A stretch of DNA of 64,000 nucleotides from Diphasiastrum complanatum (lineage: Eukaryota > Streptophyta > Lycopodiopsida > Lycopodiales > Lycopodiaceae): positions 7,318,713 through 7,382,712 of the forward strand of contig CM055100.1 of NCBI GenBank assembly GCA_029204225.1, given 5' to 3'. A program made the translations under genes and the position numbers. Positions 1 through 11,763 of this stretch are shown here, piece by piece. The notes beneath the pieces were generated by a model, which saw only the letters and a list, made by a program, of their open reading frames with translations, did no database searches and was not told the origin of the DNA. Each line of letters starts with the position of its first letter. Position 1 is the first letter of the stretch.

Positions 1-349
1 CCAGGTTGGCTTCCAGCGCTCGTGACGAAGCTTTCAGTTGGTTAAGTCTGATGTAAGTCAGACCGCTTGCTTGGAATGGATGTTACTCGTTTGTAACGAA
101 GCTTCGAGTTGGTTAAGTTTGATGTATGTCGGGCGGCTTGCTTGGAGGGAAGTCACCCACATCGGGACCCCCGATCTGGCATGGCGCCGGGTTGGATCTC
201 AATGTTGGTCCTCGGAACTTCAAGTTGGTTAAGTCTGATCGTTGTTGGCGAGCTGGCTGCTTGTATGTCAAGTGGGTTCGGATGGCAAGAGTTGAAGGCT
301 GGGAAGCTAAGTCGTGGTTCCCGGCTCCCTTTGGGATGCCTGCGCTACA
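1..349 (+). repeat. 3' part of 5' LTR of a LARD-like retroelement
   Basis: The stretch ends in CA at 349 and is followed by a Met-tRNA primer-binding site, so it is the right-hand part of a 5' LTR that starts before the window. The same sequence recurs in reverse complement at 3381-3727. It contains three degenerate sub-repeats around AGTTGGTTAAGTYTGAT (near 36, 108 and 222). Short frames here are accidental and are mirrored in the inverted copy. Confidence 0.85.
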
Positions 350-351
350 TG

Positions 352-364
352 TGGTATCAGAGCC
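352..364 (+). other. primer-binding site (Met-tRNA type)
   Basis: TGGTATCAGAGCC lies two bases after the LTR end. This is the usual plant LTR-retrotransposon minus-strand primer site, complementary to the 3' end of initiator Met-tRNA. It fixes the element's orientation as plus. Confidence 0.85.
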
Positions 365-1102
365 GACTGGCCGGTCAGCTATGTGGATCTCACGGAAATG
401 GCCACGGTTTGGGGTTCATCAAGACAACTGTTGTGCAAGGTGCTGCCCACAGTGTAAGCACGGGTGCGTCCACGGTCCGGGTGCTCGACAGAACGGGGGA
501 CTTGATGAGTCAAGGTGCTGCCCTTGAGGTGTAAGCACGGTCAGTTCTCGCGGTTCGGGCCTGGCGCTGTCTGCATGTAGGACGGATGAGGCAAAGTGCT
601 GCCTAGGGAGGTGAAAGCACGGTCTGTACCTTGTGGGGTGCGGGGCGACATATTCAAACTGTACGGGTTAACCATTGATACAGAGATGCTGTTCGAATTC
701 GGGTGTAAAGCACGGGTGGTTAGCTGCTGGTGCGGGATAGCTGCCGATCGTTTAGCTATAAGGGCTATCGACCAAAAAGTGGTGGGGCGTGACTAAGGCA
801 ATGTGATGCTTAATGGTGAAAGCACGAATAGTTGGAGGGGTGTCCTATGTGGGCTGATTCCGTGATCGATTTGCATGGGCGTGGCCAGGCAAAGGTCCGT
901 TGGCAGGACCATCTCAAAAGGGGACCTTGCCTTTGTTACTTGTTAGTAAACCTGCCTGAGTGTCTTACTTGTACGTATTCGTGGTGAGTCTTAGTACTCG
1001 TGCTTTGCCTGGTTTGCATGATTGCTTGTGATACAAGGAGCTGATGGCTCGAGAAGGAACCTTTTCTTTTGAAGGCTGATACCATCAAACAAAGAGGACT
1101 AC

Positions 1103-1858
1103 AGAATCTGTGGGGCGGATTTGCAGTTCAAGTACTCACACGTGAACGACAACGAAACAACTCAATGTTTGCAAAGGATGGATGGCTAGCCTGTTTCTTG
1201 GGTTAGTTTCATTTGCGACAACGCCCACCAGACGCAAGCAGGAAGTCAAAAGCTGGAAAGGGCCATTTCAGGGGAGATCTTCTATGGAGCAGTTGGTCTT
1301 CATTTTGGGATGGCCACCTTCGGAACTAAAACTCACTGAGCATGGGCGATATCCAGAATCTGTGCGGCGGATTTGCAGTTCAAGTACTCGCACGTGAACG
1401 ACAACGAAATGACTCAATGTTTGCAAAGGATGGATGACTAGCCTGTTTCTTGGGTTAGTTTCATTTGCGACAACGCCCACCAGACGCAAGCAGGAAGTCA
1501 AAAGCTGGAAAGGGCCATTTCAGGGGAGATCTTCTATGGAGCAGTTGGTCTTCATTTTGGGATGGCCACCTTCGGAACTAAAACTCACTGAGCATGGGCG
1601 ATATCCAGAATCTGTGCGGCGGATTTGCAGTTCAAGTACTCGCACGTGAACGACAACGAAATGACTCAATGTTTGCAAAGGATGGATGACTAGCCTGTTT
1701 CTTGGGTTAGTTTCATTTGCGACAACGCCCACCAGACGCAAGCAGGAAGTCAGAAGTTGGAAAGGGCCATTTCAGGGGAGATCTTCTATAGCAGTTGGTC
1801 TTCATTTTGGGACGGCCACCTTCGGAACTGAAACTCACTGAGCATGGGTGATATCCAG
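1103..1858 (+). repeat. 252-bp tandem repeat, three copies
   Basis: Units start at about 1103, 1355 and 1607, marked by AGAATCTGTG at the first two. Units 1 and 2 are nearly identical; unit 3 has a two-base deletion near 1790 and several substitutions. Each carries the same accidental 71-codon frame. The array lies inside the LARD interior. Confidence 0.92.
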
Positions 1859-3177
1859 TATCAGTTGGGTTTTTCTTCAAAGGGGAAAAGACTAGGATCC
1901 TCTTCAGAGATTGGCAACAAGTTGGATCGAGCCATAATCCTAGCAGATGGGAAGCAAAGTGTTGGAAAGGCTTTTGTCCGAAGAACTCTACTCTAAAGTC
2001 CGATCAGCTGATTTATTAAGTGGAGGGGAACTATCACACACACCTCTCTCTTGGGGCAAATTTTGAATTAAAGTTGATCAAAATGGGGGCAAAGTCAAGG
2101 TGACCTAGCCATACTCACACGAGGAGACTGGCGAACTTTGGACCTAATAAGTTGACAAGTTTTTGTTGTGGAAAGGAAAGTTTGTTATGGGCTTTCTCTG
2201 GACCAGCAATGATGAGGAAACATATGAGTACGCTGGCTTGTGTTACGTGTAAGGCAGCTGATCAATGAAGGAACTGAGAAAGTTGAGTCTTGCATGAGAG
2301 ACTTGGTATTTCGAACGGACGCTAAGGGACAGTTCGCGTTGAGATCGGACTAGTGCAAACTCTGGGTGCATGTGTCTGATTCAAAGAGAACTACTTGAAG
2401 CCAAGCTCGATGTACACTTCTTGTTTTGACTGTGAGGCAACTGACCAGTGATGGAATTGTGAAAGTCAAGTTTTGCGCGACGGACATGGTGCTTCAAACA
2501 AACGCGAAGAGATAGTTCGAATGCGGATCAAACTGGTGCGATTCTTTGGCTTTCCTCGAGGTCAATGGTTACATTTGGGCTGATTCAAAGAGCTACTTCA
2601 AGCTAAGTGAGAGGTGCATTGCGGAGTACTCAATCTTTGCCTACCTTAAAGAGCCAAGATGGAAAAGTATCAAGATCAGGCTGGGACAAGGAGAGAAATC
2701 AAGGTGCAGAAGCAACAAGGCACGAAGTGGACCATAAAGTGTGCAATCAAACGATAAATCCTTCGGCTCAGGGAGCCTTGATACTTGTGCGGAACTGAAC
2801 AAATCTGGAGCTCAGGGAGCTCAACACAAACTGCATCAAGGACAAATCAGGAGCTCAAAGGAGTTCCAAAGTCGAAAGTCAGAAGCGATAGGGGCGAACA
2901 TTTCAAAGAAAGGCCTCTGTCACCAGTTAATAAGGTTCTCGGGTTTTACGAAAGCGATATCAAATCTACGCTTTTCCCAGACAAAGATATATTTTCAAGT
3001 TATGTAATTTTTCAGTACAAAGAGCTGAGCCTCCGACTTGTGGTGTGCCAGTTTCAATGTTAATAAAAAGTGGCCAGTAAATTGAGTACTGTGCCAAGTA
3101 GCTTAAATGTATAGTTATTTTAATTGGGAGACACCTTTACTTTAATCTGACATCTGATGAGGACATCAGATTTTATA

Positions 3178-3380
3178 AAGGTGGGGTGGATGTTGTAAAG
3201 CTACCTTTACAAGCTTTACTTCCGGCGCCATCGGCGCCAACTATGTCCCCGGCGCCAACAGCGCCCCTGCTGCTCCCGGCGCCGCTCCCGACGCCACTGT
3301 GACCAGAATCCAGCAGCGCCCCTGCTGCTCCCGGCGCCGCTCCCGGCGCCATTGTGACCAGAATCCAGTCAGACCGCTTG
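3178..3380 (+). repeat. polypurine tract and head of the 3' LTR
   Basis: AAGGTGGGGTGGA at 3178-3190 is a polypurine tract directly before TGTTGTAAAG, the LTR start. About 180 bp of LTR head follow, rich in GGCGCC and including a ~54-bp direct duplication ending in GTGACCAGAATCCAG. The LTR then jumps to GTCAGACCGCTTG, a motif normally near the other end of the LTR, and at 3381 abuts an inverted LTR. The normal rest of this LTR is missing. Confidence 0.75.
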
Positions 3381-4624
3381 TGTAGCGCAGGCATCCCAAA
3401 GGGAGCCGGGAACCACGACTTAGCTTCCCAGCCTTCAACTCTTGCCATCCGAACCCACTTGACATACAAGCAGCCAACTCGCCAACAACGATCAGACTTA
3501 ACCAACTTGAAGTTCCGAGGACCAACATTGAGATCCAACCCGGCGCCATGCCAGATCGGGGGTCCCGATGTGGGTGACTTCCCTCCAAGCAAGCCGCCCG
3601 ACATACACCAAACTTAACCAACTCGAAGCTTCGTTACAAACGAGTAACATCCATTCCAAGCAAGCGGTCTGACTTACATCAGACTTAACCAACTGAAAGC
3701 TTCGTCACGAGCGCTGGAAGCCAACCTAGCACCTCGCCAGGCTGGACAGCCATAAACAGGTAACATCCACCCAAGCAAGCCATCCAACTCAGCCGACAGG
3801 TTAGAGCCCGTTCCCCAAGAGCTTAACCCATTCACGTTCATGCAAGGAATACTTAGAACCACAAGCCGCGACAGATATGGAAACAACCAGTTCCTGGACC
3901 AAATGGTCCCGACAGCATACCGCTGGCGCCACGGACCGAATGGTCCCGACGGCATACCGCTGGCGTCCCGGGATACGACCCTCAGCTATGTGCCAAGTTA
4001 AAAATTTTGAAAGCGGCCTTACAACTGGCGCTTTTACCGAACATTGAAACCCAGAAGGTAATCAGAGTCAGTTTGAGGAAAATCCCACTTTATTGATAAA
4101 TCTGAGAAGGTTACATTTCAAGTGTGTGACCGACCCTAGTCTCCGGGGCGCTAGCATGCCAAGGCGAGAGCCATGACAACATTCCAGCAAGGGAGGCTGA
4201 GACTTGGTTGGAGCTCGCCCTGAGTCGCAACCCGCACTCCCCTATAGTATTGGTGTGATTCGGCACCCCCCTCATACCAAGCACTCTACCCAAGCTGGTA
4301 AAGCACGTTTTTCTCTCTCTAGGATTTTCTCTTTCTAGAAAGTCATTTTCTCTCTCTAGATTTTATTGATCCCCAGGCTTCCTTTAATCATGCCTAGATC
4401 GTGTGAGGTGATTGCACATCGATCTGAGCTCTCTGGACTTCGCTAGAACCGATCAAAGATTTTCAGCCATAGGAACTTGGCGCCGGCTGGATTCTGGTCA
4501 CAGTGGCGCCGGGAGCGGCGCCGGCGCCGTTGGCGCCGGCTGCAACAGGGGCGCTGCTGGCGCCGGGGACATAGCTGGCGCCGATGGCACCGGAAGTAAA
4601 GCTTGTAAAGGTAGCTTTACAACA
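3381..4624 (-). repeat. complete 1.24-kb LTR in inverted orientation
   Basis: Read on the minus strand it begins TGTTGTAAAG at 4624 and ends GCGCTACA at 3381, matching the plus-strand LTR head at 3191 and LTR tail at 1-349. It has a GGCGCC-rich upstream part (4480-4590), a CT/GA-rich tract near 4311-4360 and AATAAA at 4089-4094 as a possible polyadenylation signal. It interrupts copia B immediately after the protease motif. No five-base duplication is evident (GCTTG versus ATTAC), so it is not a simple solo insertion. Confidence 0.8.
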
Positions 4625-5480
4625 ATTACTCTCTTCTCCTGCAAATAATTCTCATATGTTGAAAATACTTTTACGTTGAAGGTCATGTGTGCCATCGCCC
4701 CTGAGTCCAAATACTAGACTTCATCGTTGTTCCTTTCTCCTAAGTCTGCTACGTCAATCACCATTGGAATGTTTTCCCTCCACCATTTCTTGGGAGTGAC
4801 CTTTGTTTTGACCTTTTGTACATTATCTCCAAGAGCCATGAGAGCTATGTTCTCCTTTGTCTACTTTGCTTCATCCATGTTCACTTGCACCGCTCCCTTT
4901 TTCTTCATGTCCTTAGTTTTCTTGGCACATTCCCTTGCAACATGGCCAGGATTGTGATAGTAGTAGCAGATGATCTGATTTTTCTTCTCGAACTGTTGTT
5001 TTGCTTGGCCTTCTTCCGCACACTGACCTCCTTCCCTCTGTTGAGCTTTCTTTGAACTTTGCCTTTGATCTACCTTTAAATATCCACTCCTATCATTCAG
5101 TGTCAGCTTTCCAATGAGTGCTAACTCATCCCTCATCGATTGGCTCTTACTTCTCCCATCTTAATGAAGTAGCCTCTGTTTGACAACATTCAATTCCAGA
5201 TCCTCCACCCTGCTATTTTCAAGGATCGTGATCAGAGGACCATATGATATTGGGGGACTATCCAGGATCGTAAATACCAAATGATTCTTCTCTATTGTTG
5301 CACCCGCCGCTTCCAGTTGCCACTCGATTGCCTTCATTCTTTCCAAGTGTTCCTGCAATGAATCAGCCTCGCTCATCATCAAGGAGCCAGTTTTTTCCTT
5401 AGCATCAACACATTTGTCATATTTTTCCTTTGTATATGCCCTCCAATATGTCCCAGACCTGCTTCACATCCTTTGCATCC
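4625..5480 (-). pseudogene. copia B: gag to protease fragment
   Basis: Minus-strand pieces in order are gag residues ending in VEDLELNVVKQRLLH (5382-5161), a zinc knuckle CYYYHNPGHVAREC (5136-4861) and a protease start DSGAMAHMTF (near 4705). The second Cys of the knuckle is replaced by Tyr, and the frames are broken. Gag forms the particle and the protease matures it in active relatives. The coding sequence is cut at 4624 by the inverted LARD LTR, so integrase and RT are absent. Confidence 0.8.
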
Positions 5481-5600
5481 TACACCCAAAAAATTGATAG
5501 AAAATTGTGAAAAACTACGTCCTAACTTGAATAGAATCAGAATTTTTCATACATTAGATGATTATAGCATTCAAAACTTAGTTTGGCTTTGATACCATGA

Positions 5601-6163
5601 CAAAAATCAACAAGTTCACATGTGTGGGATGTACAATAATTGTGTGAATGATCCTACTAAGCTTTGTGTTAGCACATAAATCAATTGAGATTCTATGGCT
5701 AGGTCACAATCTAGAATGCTAATTATCAAACTATGAACACTTTCACACATGTGGGAAAAGTACATAAATATTCAAGTATGAGAGAAAGCAATTTAATCTT
5801 AAAAGTGCAAAATCCAAATTGACAAGAAGATAGCCTCAATGCTAATTCATCATCAAAATTTGTGAGAGATCCCACATACATATATAGTGATGGTATCGTG
5901 CTCATGGTAGATATGCAACTCTATCTACCTACTTTCTACATGTGTCATTTCTAGACTACAAATGTACAAATCTTCATGCATGTCACAATACAAGTCTTAG
6001 TTTGCCTTGCATGTCACATTTGTCAAAATTAGACATGCTTCATGTGTAGTGGCTCGAGTTCTACTAGGCCAATTTTGGCATTTTCAAGTTGTAATACTAC
6101 ATGGATGTTGTAAAACTTCATCAACACCAAAGGTCAAGATAGATGGCTTTTTGATTTTCAACA
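5601..6163 (-). repeat. 5' LTR of copia B
   Basis: On the minus strand it runs from TGTTGAAAATC at 6163 to TTTTTGTCA at 5601, and a primer-binding site TGGTATCAAAGCC follows (5588-5600). The length is about 563 bp. It contains TTCACATGTGTGGG at 5615-5628 and a second half-palindrome near 5750. It lies next to the truncated integrase of copia A, suggesting B landed in or beside A. Confidence 0.72.
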
Positions 6164-6204
6164 ACCGTGGTCTGAAACCATGAACCAACATTTCTTCCTC
6201 TTTA

Positions 6205-7803
6205 GAAGATATATCCAACAATATCTACTAAATTCATCAATGCAAGTCACAAACATATTTGTTCCTCCATTACTCAAAGAATAGTACAATGCACATCCAA
6301 ATGTACTAAGTGAAATGGAATCTTAGATCTTGAGCTAGATCTAGAATAACACAACCTTTGAGACTTTGACATTGAACCGAGCTCACCAACTTGCTTCTTT
6401 GCCTTCAAACCACCATAGTTACTACCAACATATCCATCAAGTTTGTAGAGCTCACCTTGTCTCTTGCCTTGGGCAATCAAGACTTTTGATCAAGCAAAAA
6501 TCACCAACAAATTCTAGTTTAAGCCCCTTTTCAACCATTTGACATACACTAAGAACATTCTTAGTAAGGGTAGGTATGAATAAAACATTCTTCAAGCTTA
6601 CATTACTATTTGTTGATGAGAGAAAAATAGGAATAGTATCAATTCCCTTGATAACAACTTTACCACCATTTGCCATGTTGATGACTCTCTTTCATAAGGC
6701 ACCAAAGAAGTGAAGACGTACTCATTGTGACATGTCATATTAAAGCTTTCTCCACTATCAATCCATCATGGATAATATCTCCATCATCAAACAAGAAGAC
6801 ATAAAAATAGAACCACTTGAATTTTGCTCATCAACACCATCATCATCAAAACTGAAATTGCATTGCTTCTCACCTTGATCTTTTTTCTTCTTGAGCCAAT
6901 CGCAAGGAAAATGTTCTTTGACTCCACAATAGAAACATTTCAACTTTGACTGTCATTTTTACCCTCAAAAGAAAATGACTCACCTTGATCTTGTCCTTTA
7001 GACCACTTGCCTTTGTCCTTGCCCTTGAACTTGATCTTGCCCCTCTAGAACATAGATTCCTCCTCTCCAACTTGAGATGTAGAAGATGATCTTCCTCTTG
7101 CTTGGAGTCTAAATTCTTCAGCCACCAAGACCTCTTGCAAGTCCTCCACACTTGGAAACGTCTTTTGAATAGAAAAATTTTCCACCAAGTTAGCATGATC
7201 ATCCAGTAAGCCATTAAGAACAACTTGAACAAGCTCCACATCATAATGCTTTCACCAATACATGCTAATTCATCATTCAAAACTTTAACATTCAAAACAA
7301 AAGCATGAGCACTTTCATTATTCTTTTGAAGACTTTGAAATTTTTGGCTCCTTAGAGTTAGAACCCTAGATGTAGACTTGGACTCATAGACCTTCTTCAA
7401 AGTTTTTCAAGGCTCACGAGATGTTGTGCACTTATCAACTTCCTTGAGAAGTTCATTAGTCACATTCATCTTGATCACATGAAGAGATTTCTTTACCCTC
7501 CTATCATAATTTCTCTTAAGATGCCAAAGGTCTCTCCTCCACACCTACAACAATATCCATGAACTCATTCATCTCTAGCAAAGACTCCATCCTCACCTTC
7601 CAAGTTGAATAGTTGCTTGAGGTAAGCCTATCATTGCCTTCCAACATGAATCCACTTGAGGTTGCCATGTTGTAATGATTGATCTTCTTCCTTGAAATTA
7701 TTCTAATGCGCTTAGCACTCTCTTGAAAATCAACAAATGATGACAAGAAGAAATCACAAATATTTGCAAACAATCTAGCCTCTCTTTTTCTCTCTTCTAG
7801 CAA
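6205..7803 (-). pseudogene. copia A: gag, protease, start of integrase
   Basis: Minus-strand homology in order: gag start MATSSGFMLEGNDRLTSSNY near 7670, gag body 7400-7000, zinc knuckle CFYCGVKEHFPCDW (6943-6900), a protease C-terminal part (NVLFIPTLTKNVLSVCQ, 6676-6480), the GAG-pre-integrase segment (GELYKLDGYVGSNYGG) and the start of the integrase core (LDVHC, then SRYCWIYLLKRKK near 6215). Frameshifts and stops break it, and nothing of RT remains. It belongs to the same gag family as copia I at 47.2-48.4 kb. Confidence 0.88.
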
Positions 7804-8256
7804 TTCCTAGCACGTAGAATCTTGATTTCTTGATCACAATAGATCTAAACAAATGTGATGAACTTTTTCCAACAACTAAGATTGAAACACACTATTGAAA
7901 AAGTCTAGCAACCTAAAATCAAGATATCCTATCAAATTTAGAGCCTCACCAAAAATGCAAAATATTGAATCAAGCAAATTCTACATGCAAAAGCTAAAAT
8001 CTAGATATCTCATCTAATAGAATATAGCATGCATAATCATGAGCAATTTTTGTCTCCACATTCCAGTAATTGGATTAAAAAAAAATCCTACTCCACGTGA
8101 TTTGACCTAAAATGATGCTAGGATCACAAAGATCCACTTGCTACACTTGAAAATGCTTGATTTGAGCTAGAAACCACTCCAACTCCTCATAGAATTGATG
8201 GCGCCCTTAAATAAACCTCTAGATTTGGCAAATCCACCATATTTATCCAGAAACCT

Positions 8257-8916
8257 GCTCTAATACCATGTGATAAAATCAGATTCAAAACATGCCTAAC
8301 GGATCATTAGATCTTTAGGCAAAGGACGCACATCTAGAATCATTCACGAGCTAGAAATCATGCACTACCATGCTAGAACTTGGAAATAGATGAAGATTTG
8401 ATCAAAATCACTAAGATATGATACAATACTATTTTTTTTTATACAAAAGCATTAGCACATTACCCTTCACATGTGTGAAATCAAGTACAACAAGAAAAAT
8501 CACATTCTACACATTAGAACTCAAGATATCATGAGAAATACGCAAGAGATAGACATAGAATCAAAAGAGAAAAGTTCTTCATACAAAATGACAACATGAA
8601 GATCATTTCTCCACTTTTTTACAACTATTTATACCATCCATAATGCCATTTGGCCAGTTTCCCTAAACTTGCCCTAAAATGACAACTTCTAGGTACTTCA
8701 CTGAAAACCTAGAAATAAGTGACTAGTTTCAATGTATCTCAACTAACCAATAGTAGTAGCTCTAGATCCGACCTTATCTACTTATATACTTGCTATTATA
8801 AATAGGAAACTATTTTTAGTCCTTATTGACATTAAGAAATATATCTTTGAGCTTAAATTTCACATTGGCCTCCAAATTGCCAATTAAACCAACTAAACTA
8901 ATTCACATTTTTCACA
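8257..8916 (-). repeat. 5' LTR and primer-binding site of copia A
   Basis: The minus-strand LTR starts TGTGAAAAATGTG at 8916 and ends TTTTATCACA at 8269, about 648 bp. A primer-binding site TGGTATTAGAGC follows at 8268-8257, then a leader to the gag start near 7670. It carries the palindrome TTCACATGTGTGAA at 8466-8479. Confidence 0.78.
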
Positions 8917-10187
8917 AAGTTTTTTTTGACAAGGAAATATGTAGATCATCAAATTCACATTCACAATTTCCAGATATTACATAGGCTTGAGGACAAAAAT
9001 GTTTTGAAAAATTGAGGGATGTAGCTAATAACAAATTATAATACTCAAATGTTACATAGAACATAAAACTCTCATCAACCTTCCTCTCGATTTGTAGAAT
9101 GTGAGAAGCTCCTAACATTCACTTGCACATACTACAAAGAGGAACAACAAGGACAACTTTACTATGTACTTGTTAGTCAGTTTAGAAGCACATTTTTATT
9201 TGTTTAGTATTTAGCTAGCCATGAAAATCTTTGAGAATCATTATCCTAGGCAACTAGCACATGGCTTTAACTTGAAAAATGTAAGATGATGGTGGTGGAA
9301 ATTCATATTTCTTTTCAAAATGCAACTACAATGGTTAGCTTTCTATTCTACCAAAAGGTTGCTAACCGTTTACATGGGCTTTAAGCCTTGAAAAGTATCA
9401 TGAATCTAGTATTAAGTTCTCCTATTGATAATTCATAAAAAATAAGCTTTATCTACTATGTCAACATCAATTTTTTTATTATACTTTCAACACGTTTTGC
9501 TCTTCTTATGCTTTTCATTGTTTTGTTGAGATTTTTTTCTTTCCAAGACAAATACAAACAAATATCTAAGAATATTGTGCTTAAAGTTGTTATACTCAAG
9601 GACATGAACGTTGATGCATAATTTGAGCATATAAACAAAAATTTCAAAAACTTGAATTCCTCGTGTCAACATGATATACAACTATCCTCCTTCCAACAAG
9701 TAACAACTATATATGGCATACAATTGGATCATGTCTAGACAAACATACAAAAATTCAAGAAATTTATCTGGATCTACATACGCTTATTGGTGAAATCATT
9801 CACCAATATATTCTAAGATGCATCTCTTTTTTTCCTACAAAAGCAAACAATGAAAACCAAATCATTGTTAGATTACAAATCAAAGAATCATTGTTAGTTT
9901 ACCGATCAATCAACAAAAATCAAACTATTATGGTGGCATGCACTTTATAAGCCAAATTTAATCTACATCAATTTGATCTACATCAATTTGAGATGTAGAC
10001 GATACTATGAAATAAACTGTATGAATTGAATGTAATCTAGAAAAAGTTATGATGTATGACATACCTCATGTATTTCCTTGGATTGTCTCCTTTCCTTCAA
10101 AATTGCATCACTTTCTTCTACAAAAGCCAACAACAAACAATCATTCATTAATCAACCAATAAACAATGATAAACCAACAAACAAAAG

Positions 10188-10302
<115 letters not shown>

Positions 10303-10423
10303 AGCCTCTCTCAAAAATTTCAAAATTGATCTCCAAAAAGAGCCTAGGACCCCAATTTTCTCATTTCGTGCATTTTTTTTATTCCAAAATTTTTGCGTGG
10401 CAATGCCACGAACTCTCCCCGAG

Positions 10424-10885
10424 TGAGGACTTTCAATGCTCAATTGGCACTAATGAAATAGTGTCATGATGTTGTTAGGTTCAATGAGGACTTTAAATCT
10501 TCCATTTGCACTAATGACATATTTTGGTATTACTGGTAGGATGTTCCCGATCACATAGATCTAGGTACATAGAATCAAAATCCATTTGATAAAGTTGTTT
10601 ATGGTAGTCCTTTTTACCAATAATGCTTACCAACTCGGATCCGAACAAGGATAAATCCCTTGACCTTGGATTCCTTGACCCAGGATCACAGTTATGAACT
10701 CCCCATTAACTCTATTGAATCCTACTCCCAATCGGCATTAATGAAATAGTGGTATGATGTTCTTAGATCTATATGAGGATTCAAAATTATTTATTTGTAC
10801 TAATAAAAAAGTAGTATGATGTTCCTAGGTCCATATGAGGACTCGAAATTCTCAATTGGCACTAATGAAATAGTGGTATGATGTT
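10424..10885. repeat. degenerate ~60-bp tandem repeat
   Basis: The unit is recognisable by ATGAGGACT, CAATTGGCACTAATGAAATA and GGTATGATGTT. About five diverged copies are seen near 10430, 10487, 10735, 10785 and 10840, with an unrelated insert at about 10560-10720. Confidence 0.65.
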
Positions 10886-11072
10886 ATGTTATTTGCCATA
10901 AAAAAATAAGAAAAGGATGATTTTTTTTTTATATTACTAATGGAACTATTAATAAATGGGTAGGGTTGGCTTTGTGTCGTTGTAGTAACAATTCCTTCAC
11001 GGAACAAGATAAAAAAAAATATAAATAATTTTTCTATTGGAGCTAAGTATTCAAGCCAAGAACTCTATGTAA

Positions 11073-11763
11073 TGTGAAAAGTACAATACTAAGGACCATA
11101 AATGGATCTTTGAATGATCCACAAGGTGATTGTATGCTTGTTAAACAATCTATCAGAAACTAGTCATCAGAAAACAAGATCTAGTTTAGCAGCTTGATAG
11201 GAAACAAGTAGAGACAATCAAAGCATTGATCAAATAGTCTAATCCAACTCCGCAGGTGTGGAAATAAGGCTGTAGTATGGCCTGTAGATAGTGTTTACAA
11301 AGTGCCAAAGCTGGGTTTCATTGGAAATCAAGAGTAATCACCATACAATGAGAGGAAACTCGAGTTTCTCCTTGAGGCTCCAAAAAGTTTCTATCTTCTC
11401 ACTATGGAGAATGGGAATACATAGTAAAACACACTTCCTTTGCAAAGTTATGTGAAAATCCAGCATGCAATAAGGAAGTAGACTCCACTCTCTTGCCCTA
11501 ATGTGAAAACCCTTGCCTAGATCCAAGAGTCATGCTTGGTAGGTGCATGGTAGGTACAAATCTCATCATAAATCATGGTCTAGATCCTACAAAGTAGGAA
11601 TCACTACCAAATAGACACAACCACTCCTCTTGACTCGTGGTAACCTACTTAAGGTGTGTATGTACAAGTGGCACTTTAACCATTCAAGTAACCAACAAAC
11701 AATATTGACAAAATATACAATATTCTACATGGCTAGATTTGCCAATGTAGGCAATTTTTCACA
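11073..11763 (-). repeat. 3' LTR of copia G
   Basis: On the minus strand it begins TGTGAAAAATTGCC at 11763, directly after a purine-rich AGGAGGAG tract, and ends ACTTTTCACA at 11073, giving 691 bp. A related partial copy lies in plus orientation at 55.24-55.58 kb. Confidence 0.75.

Larger units (their letters stand above)
350..3190 (+). mobile_element. non-coding interior of LARD-like retrotransposon
   Basis: About 2.84 kb between the primer-binding site and a polypurine tract. No frame exceeds about 140 codons and none resembles gag, protease, integrase or reverse transcriptase. The 252-bp tandem array occupies part of it. A non-coding interior between long LTRs is the pattern of large retrotransposon derivatives, which depend on proteins from a partner element. 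The partner is not visible here. Confidence 0.75.

Noticed and set aside
352-364. tRNA gene signals
   Set aside because: TGGTATCAGAGC sites here and at 31,782, 41,429 and 49,130 are only complementary to a tRNA 3' end; no cloverleaf is present.
1182-1741. Repeated 71-77 codon frames on both strands
   Set aside because: They repeat only because the 252-bp DNA unit repeats; no domain and no codon-level sign of coding.
3191-4624. DNA transposon with ~180-bp GC-rich terminal inverted repeats
   Set aside because: Both inverted ends match an LTR start (TGTTGTAAAG after a polypurine tract), and the interior matches the LTR tail at 1-349. The inverted-LTR explanation accounts for everything.
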